From Alphaproteobacteria bacterium (GTDB lineage: Bacteria; Pseudomonadota; Alphaproteobacteria; Rhizobiales; OSC116), in contig NVQL02000075.1 in NCBI GenBank assembly GCA_002400495.2, positions 1-64,000 of the forward strand: a DNA stretch of 64,000 nt. Direction: 5' to 3'. Position numbers and translations under genes: made by a program. Position 1 is the first letter of the stretch. Every line of letters begins with the position of its first letter. This document shows positions 7,824 to 15,683 of the stretch, in pieces. The notes beneath the pieces were generated by a model. The model was not told where the DNA came from. It was given only the letters and a program-made list of their open reading frames with translations, and ran no database searches.

Positions 7824-8813
7824 CTAGAAATCTTCGTCGAAGGAGATGTTTCTATCTGAGGGGCGTTTGTATTCTGTTACGCGTTTTTCGAAGAAATTTG
7901 TTACGTTTTCGACGTCTAGGGCGCGCATGAAATCGAAGGGGTTTTCGGTGTTGAAAACGCGGTCGAAGCCGAATAGGTCGGCGATGCGGTCGGCTACGGC
8001 TTCGATGTATTTTGACATCAAATCCTTGTTCATGCCGATTAGGTCTACGGGTAGAGCGTCATCTACGAATTCTTGTTCGAACTCTACGGCCTCGCGGACG
8101 ATTTCTTCGAATTGTTCTTGGCTTACTGTGCTGTCGATTAGATCTAGGCTATGGATTTCTTTGTCAGTTAATGTGCCGGCTTTGAATTTGTCGTTTAATG
8201 TGTGGTACATGAGGGCTGAAAAGCTGAAATGCATGCCTTCGTCGCGGGCGATCCAATCATTTGAAGTGGATAGGCCAGGCATGAGGCCGCGTTTGCGGAA
8301 ATAGTAGATGGCGCAGAATGAACCTGCGAAGAACAGGCCTTCGACTAGGCCGAAGCCGATGAGGCGCATTAAGAGATTTTGATCGCCGTTTAGCCATTTA
8401 GTGACCCATTCGGCTTTTTTCTGGATGCAGGGGATGTTATCTACGGCATCGAAGAGCTTGTCTTTTTCGACGGGGTCAGTGACGTAGGTTTCGATTTGTA
8501 GGGCGTAAACTTCGGCATGGATGCTTTCGTTGAGCATTTGCATGGTGATGAAGCAGCGGGCTTCGGGAATGAGAATTTCTTTGTAAAAGCGGGAGGCTAG
8601 ATTTTCGTTAATCATGGCTTCTGAATTGGCGAAGAATGCCAAAACGTGATTGATGAAGCGTTTTTCGCCATCATTTAGTTTTTCGAGGTCACGCAAATCT
8701 TCGGCGAATGACACTTCTTCGGGTGTCCAGAAGGATTGAACGTGGGTTTTATAACGATCCCAAATTTCGGTATATTGAATGGGGAAGATGGAAGTGACGC
8801 CTTTAGAGATCAT
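7824..8813 (-). CDS. nrdB: Class Ia ribonucleotide reductase, beta (radical) subunit
   Basis: 329 residues. It houses the di-iron site and tyrosyl radical that the alpha subunit uses to make deoxynucleotides. The helix MLNESIHAEVYALQIETYV carries ligands Glu96 and His99 and the radical tyrosine at Tyr103. Further ligands lie in GLVEGLFFAG and RDEGMHFSF. The wording around the radical (HxExY...IETY) resembles the eukaryotic/viral branch rather than E. coli NrdB. The acidic C-terminal tail NISFDEDF would dock on NrdA. It follows nrdA by 74 bases; that gap contains an inverted repeat GTCAAG...CTTGAC (8841-8862). Confidence 0.95.
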   Translation of the reverse strand: MISKGVTSIFPIQYTEIWDRYKTHVQSFWTPEEVSFAEDLRDLEKLNDGEKRFINHVLAFFANSEAMINENLASRFYKEILIPEARCFITMQMLNESIHAEVYALQIETYVTDPVEKDKLFDAVDNIPCIQKKAEWVTKWLNGDQNLLMRLIGFGLVEGLFFAGSFCAIYYFRKRGLMPGLSTSNDWIARDEGMHFSFSALMYHTLNDKFKAGTLTDKEIHSLDLIDSTVSQEQFEEIVREAVEFEQEFVDDALPVDLIGMNKDLMSKYIEAVADRIADLFGFDRVFNTENPFDFMRALDVENVTNFFEKRVTEYKRPSDRNISFDEDF

Positions 8814-8887
8814 GACTCTAGCTTTCTTAAGTTGGTGACAGTCAAGACGTATATACCTTGACCGTTAATTGAGGGACATGAACTGGT

Positions 8888-11638
8888 TTAAGCCGAGCAA
8901 ACCACACAAATTTCATCGGTACATTCGACTTGCGGTGTTGCAACTATTGTTTCGGTTTTTCTGTCTGTTGACACTGTGACTTTAACATTTGATGCTGCTG
9001 GTTTTGAGCGCAGATAATACATGCCAGTTTTGAGGCCTGATTTCCATGCGTAGAAATGCATGCTGTTGACCTGACCAAAGCTGGCGTCTTCTAGCCATAA
9101 ATTCATTGATTGAGATTGATCGATGAAAGGTGCGCGGTCAGCTGACATGTTGATGATGGTTTTTTGGCTGATCTCCCAAACTGTTTTGTAAATCTCTTTG
9201 AGTTTGGTTGAGATTTCTGGAATGTTTTGCACGCTGCCATTCTCGATGACGATTTTATCGCGCATTTCGGCATTCCATAGGCCTAGCTTGGACAGGTCTT
9301 CGACCAAATGACGGTTGATGAGCATGAACTCGCCCGACAATGTTTGGCGTTTGTAGAGGTTTGAAGTTTGGGCTTGGAAGGTTTCGGTATTGCCCAAAAT
9401 AATGCCTGTTGAAGCTGTTGGCATGCAAGCGGTTAGTAGGCTGTTGCGCACTCCATGTTCGGCAACTTCTTTGCGTAGATTATCCCAATCCCACATCAGT
9501 TCGTGACCTGCGGCTTTGGGACCTTGATCTTGTGCGTCCCACATATCGAATTGGAATTCGCCTTCGCTCATGGGAGAGCCTTTATATGTTTCGTAAGCGC
9601 CAGATTCTTTGGCGGCATCTTTAGAGGCCGTTGCGGAGGCAAAATAGATGGTTTCGAAGGCTTTGCGGTTGATGTCGGCGGCTTCATCGCTATCATAGGC
9701 GATGCCGAGTTTAAAGTAGACATCGGCCAAACCTTGCATGCCGAGGCCGATGGGGCGATGGCGGTTGTTGGAAATGTCGGTTTTTTCGGTCGGGTAATAG
9801 TTGACATCAATGACGTTATTTAGGTTGATGGTGGCGTTATATGCCACATCATATAGGCCTTGATAATCGAATGTGCCATCGGCTTTTACGAATTTTGGCA
9901 AGGCGATTGAGGCTAGGTTACAGACTGCAGTTTCTTCTTTTGAGGAGAATTCTGCGATTTCTGCACATAGGTTTGATGATTTAATGGTGCCCAAATTCTT
10001 TTGGTTAGATTTTGAGTTCATCGCATCTTTATAGCACATATAGGGTTGGCCAGTTTCGATTTGGCTCTCGATGATTTTGCTCATGATGTCGCGGGCTTTG
10101 ACGGTTTTCATACCGCGGCCTTCGGCTTCATATTGTAGATATAATTTTTCGAATTCTTTGCCATGAGTGTCTGACAGGTTGGGGCATGTGTCTTGTGACA
10201 TTAATGTCCAGTCTTCATCGGCTTCTACGCGTTGCATGAAGATGTCAGGAATCCACATGGCGAGGAATAGATCGCGGGTGCGGAATTCTTCGGCGCCGGT
10301 GTTTTTGCGGAGTTCTAGGAAAGCCTCGATGTCGCCGTGCCATGGTTCTAGATAAACTGCGGCCACGCCTTTGCGCTTGCCGCCGCCTTGATCTACCGCG
10401 CGGACGGTTTCGTTTAGGACTTTTAGGAATGGCACTAAGCCGTTTGATTTACCGCCTGTTGATTTAATGCGTGCGCCATTGGCACGAATGTTATGGGCGT
10501 GTAAGCCGATGCCGCCAGCGGTTTTTGAGATTAAGGCACAATCTTTCATGGTGTTGAAAATGCCTTCAATGCTGTCGTCTTCCATGGCTAATAAGAAGCA
10601 TGATGAGAGTTGTTGTAGGTTTGTGCCTGAGTTGAATAATGTTGGGGTGGCGTGGGTGTAATAGCCTTGTGACAGATGGTCATAGGTTTTTTTGACTTTA
10701 TCGTAATCGAAATCATTGCCAGTTACGGTTAGGGCGCAGCGCATCCACAAATCTTGTGGTCGTTCGACTGGTTTATCATCGACACGTAGGAAGTAGGCGC
10801 GCATTAATGTGGTGAGTGCAAAATAATCGAATGTGTAATCTAGGTCGTAATTGATGATTTCTTCGATGGCATCGATGTTGTTCATCACTTTGTTATAGTG
10901 ATGTTCGTTGACCATGTTGGCTTTGAACAACTCTTCGGTCGCGATGCGGATGCCTTTGGTGTCTTTGTGTAGGCCATCGACTTTGATGCGGCCTGCAATG
11001 ATGGCGTAATCTGGGTGGTCGGTGGTTAAAGACGCGGCGGTTTCGGAGAGGAAATTGTCTATTTCCTCGGTGGTGATGCCGTCATGTAGGCCAGCCACTG
11101 CGCTTTGTGAAACTAAGATTGGATCTACATTTAGATCGGCGGCTAAAACTGCCACACGATTGGTGATTTTGTTAAGAGATACGGCTTGTTGTTGGCCGTC
11201 TCTTTTGATGATCATCATTTGTGACAAACGACCTGAATGAGATGAAACAATCTCTTCAATTTGGTTGCGTTGATCGGCACGTTGTTTGCGATAAATGATG
11301 AAGTTTTTGGCGACGTTATAATATTCGGCGCGCATCAATGTTAGCTCGACTTGGTCTTGCACATCTTCTTGATGCACAGTGCCGAAACTTTCGACCCGCT
11401 TCATGATGGCGGTGACGGCATTTTTTGTCAGCTCTGTGGCTTCTTCATATATATTAATGTCTGCCAATTCAGCGCCATTTGAGGCCATCATGGCTTTGTG
11501 TATCGCCGTGAAAACTGGAGTCGGTAAGAAAAGCTCTTTAATGCCTGAACGCTTTTCTAGCTGCACCCCTTCTGGGATGATGTTATTGATCGTAACCAAT
11601 GAAGTTTCGGGCAACAATACCCGTTTCAATCTAACCAT
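8888..11638 (-). CDS. nrdA: Class Ia ribonucleotide reductase, alpha (catalytic) subunit
   Basis: 916 residues, longer than E. coli NrdA because of an extended N-terminus. Residues about 25-125 end in QDQVELTLMRAEYYNVAKNF, the tail of an ATP-cone, and residues 140-230 start with IIKRDGQQQAVSLNKI, a second cone; tandem cones give allosteric activity control. Catalytic residues are Cys347 (LSSCFL), Asn556, Cys558 and Glu560 (NLCAE) and Cys573. The 15-residue step from Cys558 to Cys573 matches eukaryotic R1. The C-terminal CVVC pair (near residue 911) shuttles electrons from thioredoxin or glutaredoxin. First gene of the nrdA-nrdB operon, under predicted NrdR control. Confidence 0.95.
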   Translation of the reverse strand: MVRLKRVLLPETSLVTINNIIPEGVQLEKRSGIKELFLPTPVFTAIHKAMMASNGAELADINIYEEATELTKNAVTAIMKRVESFGTVHQEDVQDQVELTLMRAEYYNVAKNFIIYRKQRADQRNQIEEIVSSHSGRLSQMMIIKRDGQQQAVSLNKITNRVAVLAADLNVDPILVSQSAVAGLHDGITTEEIDNFLSETAASLTTDHPDYAIIAGRIKVDGLHKDTKGIRIATEELFKANMVNEHHYNKVMNNIDAIEEIINYDLDYTFDYFALTTLMRAYFLRVDDKPVERPQDLWMRCALTVTGNDFDYDKVKKTYDHLSQGYYTHATPTLFNSGTNLQQLSSCFLLAMEDDSIEGIFNTMKDCALISKTAGGIGLHAHNIRANGARIKSTGGKSNGLVPFLKVLNETVRAVDQGGGKRKGVAAVYLEPWHGDIEAFLELRKNTGAEEFRTRDLFLAMWIPDIFMQRVEADEDWTLMSQDTCPNLSDTHGKEFEKLYLQYEAEGRGMKTVKARDIMSKIIESQIETGQPYMCYKDAMNSKSNQKNLGTIKSSNLCAEIAEFSSKEETAVCNLASIALPKFVKADGTFDYQGLYDVAYNATINLNNVIDVNYYPTEKTDISNNRHRPIGLGMQGLADVYFKLGIAYDSDEAADINRKAFETIYFASATASKDAAKESGAYETYKGSPMSEGEFQFDMWDAQDQGPKAAGHELMWDWDNLRKEVAEHGVRNSLLTACMPTASTGIILGNTETFQAQTSNLYKRQTLSGEFMLINRHLVEDLSKLGLWNAEMRDKIVIENGSVQNIPEISTKLKEIYKTVWEISQKTIINMSADRAPFIDQSQSMNLWLEDASFGQVNSMHFYAWKSGLKTGMYYLRSKPAASNVKVTVSTDRKTETIVATPQVECTDEICVVCSA

Positions 11639-11766
11639 TTTCGCCTCTTATCTTTGCCATTAATGCCGTATCTATTGCTGTATTTCTTAACGTTGCTACA
11701 CGTAAAAACTCTTAACACGGAAGCCTTACTCCGCAATGTGTTGTTTTTACTAATAGTTTTAAAAGA

Positions 11767-11810
11767 TACTATATACAGTAGTAAATTGCAGTGCTTACCA
11801 CTACATAGTG
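11767..11810 (-). promoter_or_regulatory. Pair of predicted NrdR boxes upstream of nrdA
   Basis: Two palindromes, TACTATATACAGTA (11767-11780) and CACTACATAGTG (11799-11810), have centres exactly 31 bp apart, three helical turns. NrdR boxes are AT-rich palindromes ending in GTGT-like arms and normally occur as such pairs upstream of ribonucleotide reductase genes, where NrdR with ATP/dATP represses them. They lie 129-172 bases before the nrdA start. The nrdR gene itself is not in the window. The rest of the intergenic region (11811-12086) holds no gene. Confidence 0.75.
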
Positions 11811-12086
11811 TATGACACAATAGTGGTAAAATGGTTAATAAGCAAATGAAAATTGCCGAATGGGGCGTAAAATTTAGTTTTTTTTTGGTTTAAAATTATG
11901 CACAGGAAGCAAGCACATGATGAGCAAGGATTTTGAAAAAAAATGCCCATGTGTAAAACTAATTGTTGCCAAAAGGCAGTGCGGTCATTCGAATCAAAAT
12001 CATTGAAATGTGAAGGTGAAAATTAGACTTTGATATCACTTTATGCCAATAAATGGGCTGGTCGTTCATTCAAGTTTGAGTGATTC

Positions 12087-12740
12087 TCAAAGGCCAATTA
12101 ATTGCTGCATATTTTCGATGATGCTATCGGCTGGCTGATAGCCTGATGAGACCATATATAGCTGTTTTCCATCGGTATATAAGATGCTTGGATAGCCAGA
12201 TACACCCCAATTGCGGGTGATGTTAAACTCGGCAATGGCTTGGTTTTTCATCTCATCTGAGGCAAATAATGTTTTGAAGGCGGCAAAATCCAACCCTAAA
12301 TCACTACATATAGTGTCATAAAATTCTGGTTGTTTGGGATCTTGATTTTCTACATAAAATTTATGTTGAATGGCGACAAAAAAATCGAGCAATGAATTGA
12401 TTGGGATATCGGAATTGACGATGAGGTTTTTGGCGGTCACCACAGCACGGCACGCGGGCTCTGTGTCATAATCGAATTCGGGCAAATCAAATAATTTATA
12501 GTCAAATGGTTGGCCTGAGCGGGCATTCACTTGTTGCCAATGATGGCGCAACATGGCTTTAAACTCATCATCCCAAGCCTGACCACCGCCAATGCGCAAG
12601 CCGCCAACCATAATGGTGAAATTTATATTATGGCTGGTGACGAAGGTTTGAATCTTTTGCATTTCCTTGGCAATGCCCCAGCACCACGAACATTGTGGGT
12701 CGCCAATATATATAACATCACGTGATTCGCTCATATTCAT
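12087..12740 (-). CDS. DsbA-family (FrnE-like) thioredoxin-fold protein
   Basis: 217 residues starting VIYIGDPQCSWCWG, with the redox pair Cys17-Cys20 in a CSWC motif and the cis-proline loop GVSGYPSILYTDG near residues 180-192. A long helical insertion lies between, as in the COG3531/FrnE branch. No signal peptide, so it is probably cytoplasmic and not a periplasmic oxidase. These proteins act as oxidoreductases or isomerases of thiols, and some are linked to stress. It diverges from the copC operon, with about 160 bases between them, so a copper link is possible but unproven. Confidence 0.85.
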   Translation of the reverse strand: MNMSESRDVIYIGDPQCSWCWGIAKEMQKIQTFVTSHNINFTIMVGGLRIGGGQAWDDEFKAMLRHHWQQVNARSGQPFDYKLFDLPEFDYDTEPACRAVVTAKNLIVNSDIPINSLLDFFVAIQHKFYVENQDPKQPEFYDTICSDLGLDFAAFKTLFASDEMKNQAIAEFNITRNWGVSGYPSILYTDGKQLYMVSSGYQPADSIIENMQQLIGL

Positions 12741-12845
12741 CTCCTAGACTTAATATAATGCTAATACCCATTCTATAATATAATCTGGAAATGTCGAAAT
12801 GGAAATGCAAAGACGAAGAATCACAATATTGTCATAATTGATGGC

Positions 12846-12876
12846 TTGTGCTTACCGTTGCAGGAAGGTTTATGTT
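12846..12876 (+). promoter_or_regulatory. CueR/HmrR-like copper-responsive promoter for copC
   Basis: A MerR-family style promoter: -35 TTGTGC (12846-12851), a long 19-bp spacer, and -10 TATGTT (12871-12876). The spacer holds an imperfect dyad whose right arm GGAAGGT (12863-12869) equals the right arm of CueR sites in copper genes, followed by TTA as in the E. coli copA promoter; the left arm is partly degenerate. It lies about 30 bases before the copC start. No MerR-type gene is present in the window. A separate palindrome ACAATATTGT is at 12823-12832. Confidence 0.6.
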
Positions 12877-12903
12877 GCGTTTCAACTATAGAAGGTGGAA
12901 ATA

Positions 12904-13257
12904 ATGAAATCAGTAAAAACTTATGCGGCAGTTATGTTGGTGGGCAATTTGCTTATGTCTCAAGTGGCTTGGGCTCATTCTTCAATGACGACAGTGCCAA
13001 AAAATGAAGCGGTCTTGACCATGGCGCCTGAATTTATCGAAATGAAATTTGGCAAAAAGGTCCGCATGTTGAAATTCTCAATTGTTGATGCTGATGAAAA
13101 CGAAATAGAATTTAGTGCTGAGAGCGGTAAAAAATTCATTGATATATATAAAGCCAAATTATCGAGTTTGGCTAAGGGTAAATATTTCATCACATGGCGC
13201 GCTATGGGCAAAGATGGCCATCCGATGAAAGATAAATTCAGCTTCGCTGTTAAATAG
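12904..13257 (+). CDS. copC: Periplasmic copper-binding protein CopC
   Basis: 117 residues from the ATG at 12904; the earlier GTG at 12895 lies inside the ribosome site AGGTGG and is rejected. A signal peptide ends at AWA, leaving an N-terminal His on the mature protein (AWA|HSSM), the classic Cu(II) ligand of CopC. The CopC beta-barrel follows with FIEMKFGKKV, ITWRAMGKDGHPMKDKFSFAV; the DGHP histidine is the second conserved ligand. It binds copper in the periplasm and passes it to CopD. The Met-rich Cu(I) loop of long CopC proteins is not evident. copD follows 11 bases later. Confidence 0.9.
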   Translation: MKSVKTYAAVMLVGNLLMSQVAWAHSSMTTVPKNEAVLTMAPEFIEMKFGKKVRMLKFSIVDADENEIEFSAESGKKFIDIYKAKLSSLAKGKYFITWRAMGKDGHPMKDKFSFAVK

Positions 13258-13268
13258 TTGGATAGGAT

Positions 13269-14129
13269 ATGGATTTTTCTATCTGGCTATTTTTGTTGAT
13301 CATCACCAAATTAGTGGTTTATACGACCAGTTTTTTGGCCATTGGCGGCGCGGGGTTTTTGGCTTTATTCCACGATGTGGAAAATGGCATATCGGCAGTG
13401 ATTAGACGCCTCATCTATATATGCGCTGCACTGGCTATTTTGAGCTCAATTGGGTTTTTATTGGTGCAAAGCGGCTATATTGTGGAAGATGGTTTGGCGG
13501 GCATGTTTGATGTTGAAATGCTACAAATATTTTTAGAAGAGAATATGGGTAGCTCGCTTTATATGCGCATTTTTGCGATGATTTTACTGATATTATTGGT
13601 GATGTTTTTGCCGTATCAAAAACTGTTTATTGCCGTGCCGATTGTTTTAACATCGACCTCATTTGCTTTGGTGGGGCATGCGACGGGTGATTACCAGATA
13701 TATACATCCATTTTGTTGACCGTTCATTTGCTGGCAGTGGGTTTTTGGGTTGGGGCTTTGTGGCCGCTTTATTTATCGGCCAATCAACCATCTGGTGCGG
13801 CCATGCTCGCGCAATTTGGTAAGATTGCCAGCTTTGTAGTGCCGTTGTTAATTGTTGTGGGCTTGTTGTTTGGGATTTATATTGTGGGCAGCTTTGCGGC
13901 ATTGTTCAATTCGTCATATGGCATAAGCTTGCTGATTAAAGTTGCCATTGTTGGGGTTTTGCTGGGTTTGGCTACACTTAACAAAATTTTATTTGTGCCC
14001 TATATTGCAGCGCAACGGCCTAAGGCGGTGCAATGGCTGCGTTTGACCATTGCGGTTGAAGCGGTGGCGTTTTTGGCGATATTTACGGTGACGGCGGCGT
14101 TGACCACTATAATGACATTACCTGAATGA
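13269..14129 (+). CDS. copD: Copper resistance/import membrane protein CopD
   Basis: 286 residues with about eight hydrophobic helices, typical of CopD/YcnJ membrane domains. Conserved histidines appear in the core helices (FALVGHATGD and SILLTVHLLAVGFWVGALWPL), the latter being a hallmark CopD segment. CopD moves copper across the inner membrane with CopC as periplasmic donor. GGATAGGAT precedes the ATG. It lies between copC and a cytochrome c gene in a four-gene operon. Confidence 0.88.
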   Translation: MDFSIWLFLLIITKLVVYTTSFLAIGGAGFLALFHDVENGISAVIRRLIYICAALAILSSIGFLLVQSGYIVEDGLAGMFDVEMLQIFLEENMGSSLYMRIFAMILLILLVMFLPYQKLFIAVPIVLTSTSFALVGHATGDYQIYTSILLTVHLLAVGFWVGALWPLYLSANQPSGAAMLAQFGKIASFVVPLLIVVGLLFGIYIVGSFAALFNSSYGISLLIKVAIVGVLLGLATLNKILFVPYIAAQRPKAVQWLRLTIAVEAVAFLAIFTVTAALTTIMTLPE

Positions 14130-14139
14130 TGAGGCTTAG

Positions 14140-14601
14140 ATGAAAAATAATTATATGAAATATTTGGTTATTTTGGTGGTGATTATTGGTGTTGGTAAAT
14201 TGGCTTGGGATTTTATGATGCCGCAAAATGCAATGACAAACCAAGGTGATATGATGTCGGGTGGCATGATGAATAGGCCACAAATTCAAAATAAAGTGGT
14301 TGCTGTTGCTGACTTAAGCGCATTTGAAACTGCGGGAAAGACTTTATTTGACGCCAATTGCGCAGGGTGTCATGGTGACAATGCTGCGGGTGTTGAGGGA
14401 GCGGGGCCGACATTTATGAGCAAAATATATGAACCGAGCCACCATGCTGACATTAGTTTTTACCGCGCTGCCAAAATGGGCGTGCGGGCGCATCATTGGC
14501 AGTATGGCAATATGCCGCCGCAGCCGCAAGTTAATGAAGCTGATATAGAAAAGATTGTGGCTTATATACGTAGATTACAAAAAGAAAACGGTATTTTTTA
14601 A
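14140..14601 (+). CDS. Membrane-anchored class I cytochrome c
   Basis: 153 residues. Residues 7-24 form an uncleaved N-terminal helix, then a Met-rich linker (MMPQNAM...MMSGGMMNRP), then a single-heme domain with CAGCH at 74-78 and the likely axial Met125 in GNMPPQP. C-terminal helix IEKIVAYIRRLQKE is typical. It should face the periplasm and carry electrons; the Met-rich linker could also bind Cu(I). Its place after copCD suggests a copper oxidation or reduction role, which is inferred from context only. Confidence 0.85.
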   Translation: MKNNYMKYLVILVVIIGVGKLAWDFMMPQNAMTNQGDMMSGGMMNRPQIQNKVVAVADLSAFETAGKTLFDANCAGCHGDNAAGVEGAGPTFMSKIYEPSHHADISFYRAAKMGVRAHHWQYGNMPPQPQVNEADIEKIVAYIRRLQKENGIF

Positions 14602-14612
14602 GGGAAGAGATT

Positions 14613-15176
14613 ATGAAATTTATATCATTTGGGTTGGTAATGATGATTGCATTGAGCAGCATTATAACGAGCTATGCCGAAGAAACACATAAAGGCCATG
14701 AAGGCCATAAGATGGCGCAGCAGATTGCAACGCCAACAGAAGCGGGGCAATCGGCGTTTGCAGCGATTGCTGAAATTGTTGGCATGCTGAATGAAGACCC
14801 TAATACTGATTGGGACAAGGTGAATATTGACAAATTGCGCAATCATTTGGTTGATATGAATGAGCTGACGTTGAACGCCGAAGTGAGCAAAACAGTGAGT
14901 CAAAGTGCGGTTATATTTGCCATTAGTGGCGCGCCGCGCACTTTAAAGGCGATTAAGGCCATGGTGCCAGCTCATGCGGTCGAGCTGAATAAGATTGACG
15001 GGTGGCAGGTTGATGTAGAGATTAAAACCAACTCAGTTATTATGCGGGTGAGTGGTGATGACGCGGGGGTTTTGGCCAAAGTTAACGCGTTGGGGTTTTT
15101 TGGCATGATGGCAACGGGCGCGCATCATCAGCCGCATCATTGGGGCATGGCGACGGGTACGATGACGGGGCATTAA
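14613..15176 (+). CDS. Histidine-rich periplasmic protein of the copper cluster
   Basis: 187 residues, family not recognised. A signal peptide (residues 1-22, ending SYAEE) is followed by HKGHEGHKM, and the C-terminus has HHQPHHWGMATGTMTGH, so both ends are His/Met-rich like metal-binding tails. The middle (residues 40-165) looks folded, with a conserved-looking helix NEDPNTDWDKVNIDKLRNHLVDMNEL and a strand region DGWQVDVEIKTNSVIMRVSGDD. Ribosome site GGGAAGAG. Last gene of the copC-copD-cytochrome unit. A copper-binding role is inferred from composition and neighbours. Confidence 0.7.
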   Translation: MKFISFGLVMMIALSSIITSYAEETHKGHEGHKMAQQIATPTEAGQSAFAAIAEIVGMLNEDPNTDWDKVNIDKLRNHLVDMNELTLNAEVSKTVSQSAVIFAISGAPRTLKAIKAMVPAHAVELNKIDGWQVDVEIKTNSVIMRVSGDDAGVLAKVNALGFFGMMATGAHHQPHHWGMATGTMTGH

Positions 15177-15182
15177 GTCTGG

Positions 15183-15683
15183 TTATTGTAGTTTATTGAC
15201 CATTAGATATAGATGTGTCATGCCGCCTGCAATGAGTGGCAATATGAGCGACACGCCAACGCGTAAAAAAGTGATTTTCCAACCGTAAAAGCCGGCTTCT
15301 ATTGGCATTTTGATGAAGGATAGAGTGGCTAGGGATGTTAGATAGGTCATGATAACTGGCAAGCCTGCACCGGCTTTGTAGAGACTGGCGACCAAGGGCA
15401 TGCCGACAATGCCTGCGCCAGGAGTGATGATGCCTGCGCCCCATGCCAGCATGATGCCTTTAAAGCCTGAATCATTGGATAACCAATTTTCGATGAATGA
15501 TTTGGGTATTAGGGTCTCGGCAAAAGCGGCTAAAATAACCGCCATGATGAGAATGGGGGCGAAGCCTATAAGCTGTCTGCCTGAGTTTTTCCACGCGAGG
15601 GTGAAGGTTTCGGTGCCTTGCAGCCATGCGTAAAAAATAACGCCGGTCAATAAAACAACAAAAATAATGGCGGTTAATTTCAT
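15183..15683 (-). CDS. Half-size DUF318/YraQ-type permease
   Basis: 166 residues with about five membrane helices. The segment WLSNDSGFKGIMLAWGAGIITPGAGIVGMPLVASLYKAGAG matches the conserved P-G-rich loop of the DUF318 permease family (ArsP, YraQ, SO_0444-like), whose full members are around 300-350 residues with two such halves. A half protein may pair with itself. Substrates known in the family are organoarsenicals and metal ions. The ATG overlaps the stop of the upstream PEP-synthase-like gene (ATGA), so it is co-translated with it. It converges on the copper operon with 6 bases between. Confidence 0.72.
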   Translation of the reverse strand: MKLTAIIFVVLLTGVIFYAWLQGTETFTLAWKNSGRQLIGFAPILIMAVILAAFAETLIPKSFIENWLSNDSGFKGIMLAWGAGIITPGAGIVGMPLVASLYKAGAGLPVIMTYLTSLATLSFIKMPIEAGFYGWKITFLRVGVSLILPLIAGGMTHLYLMVNKLQ

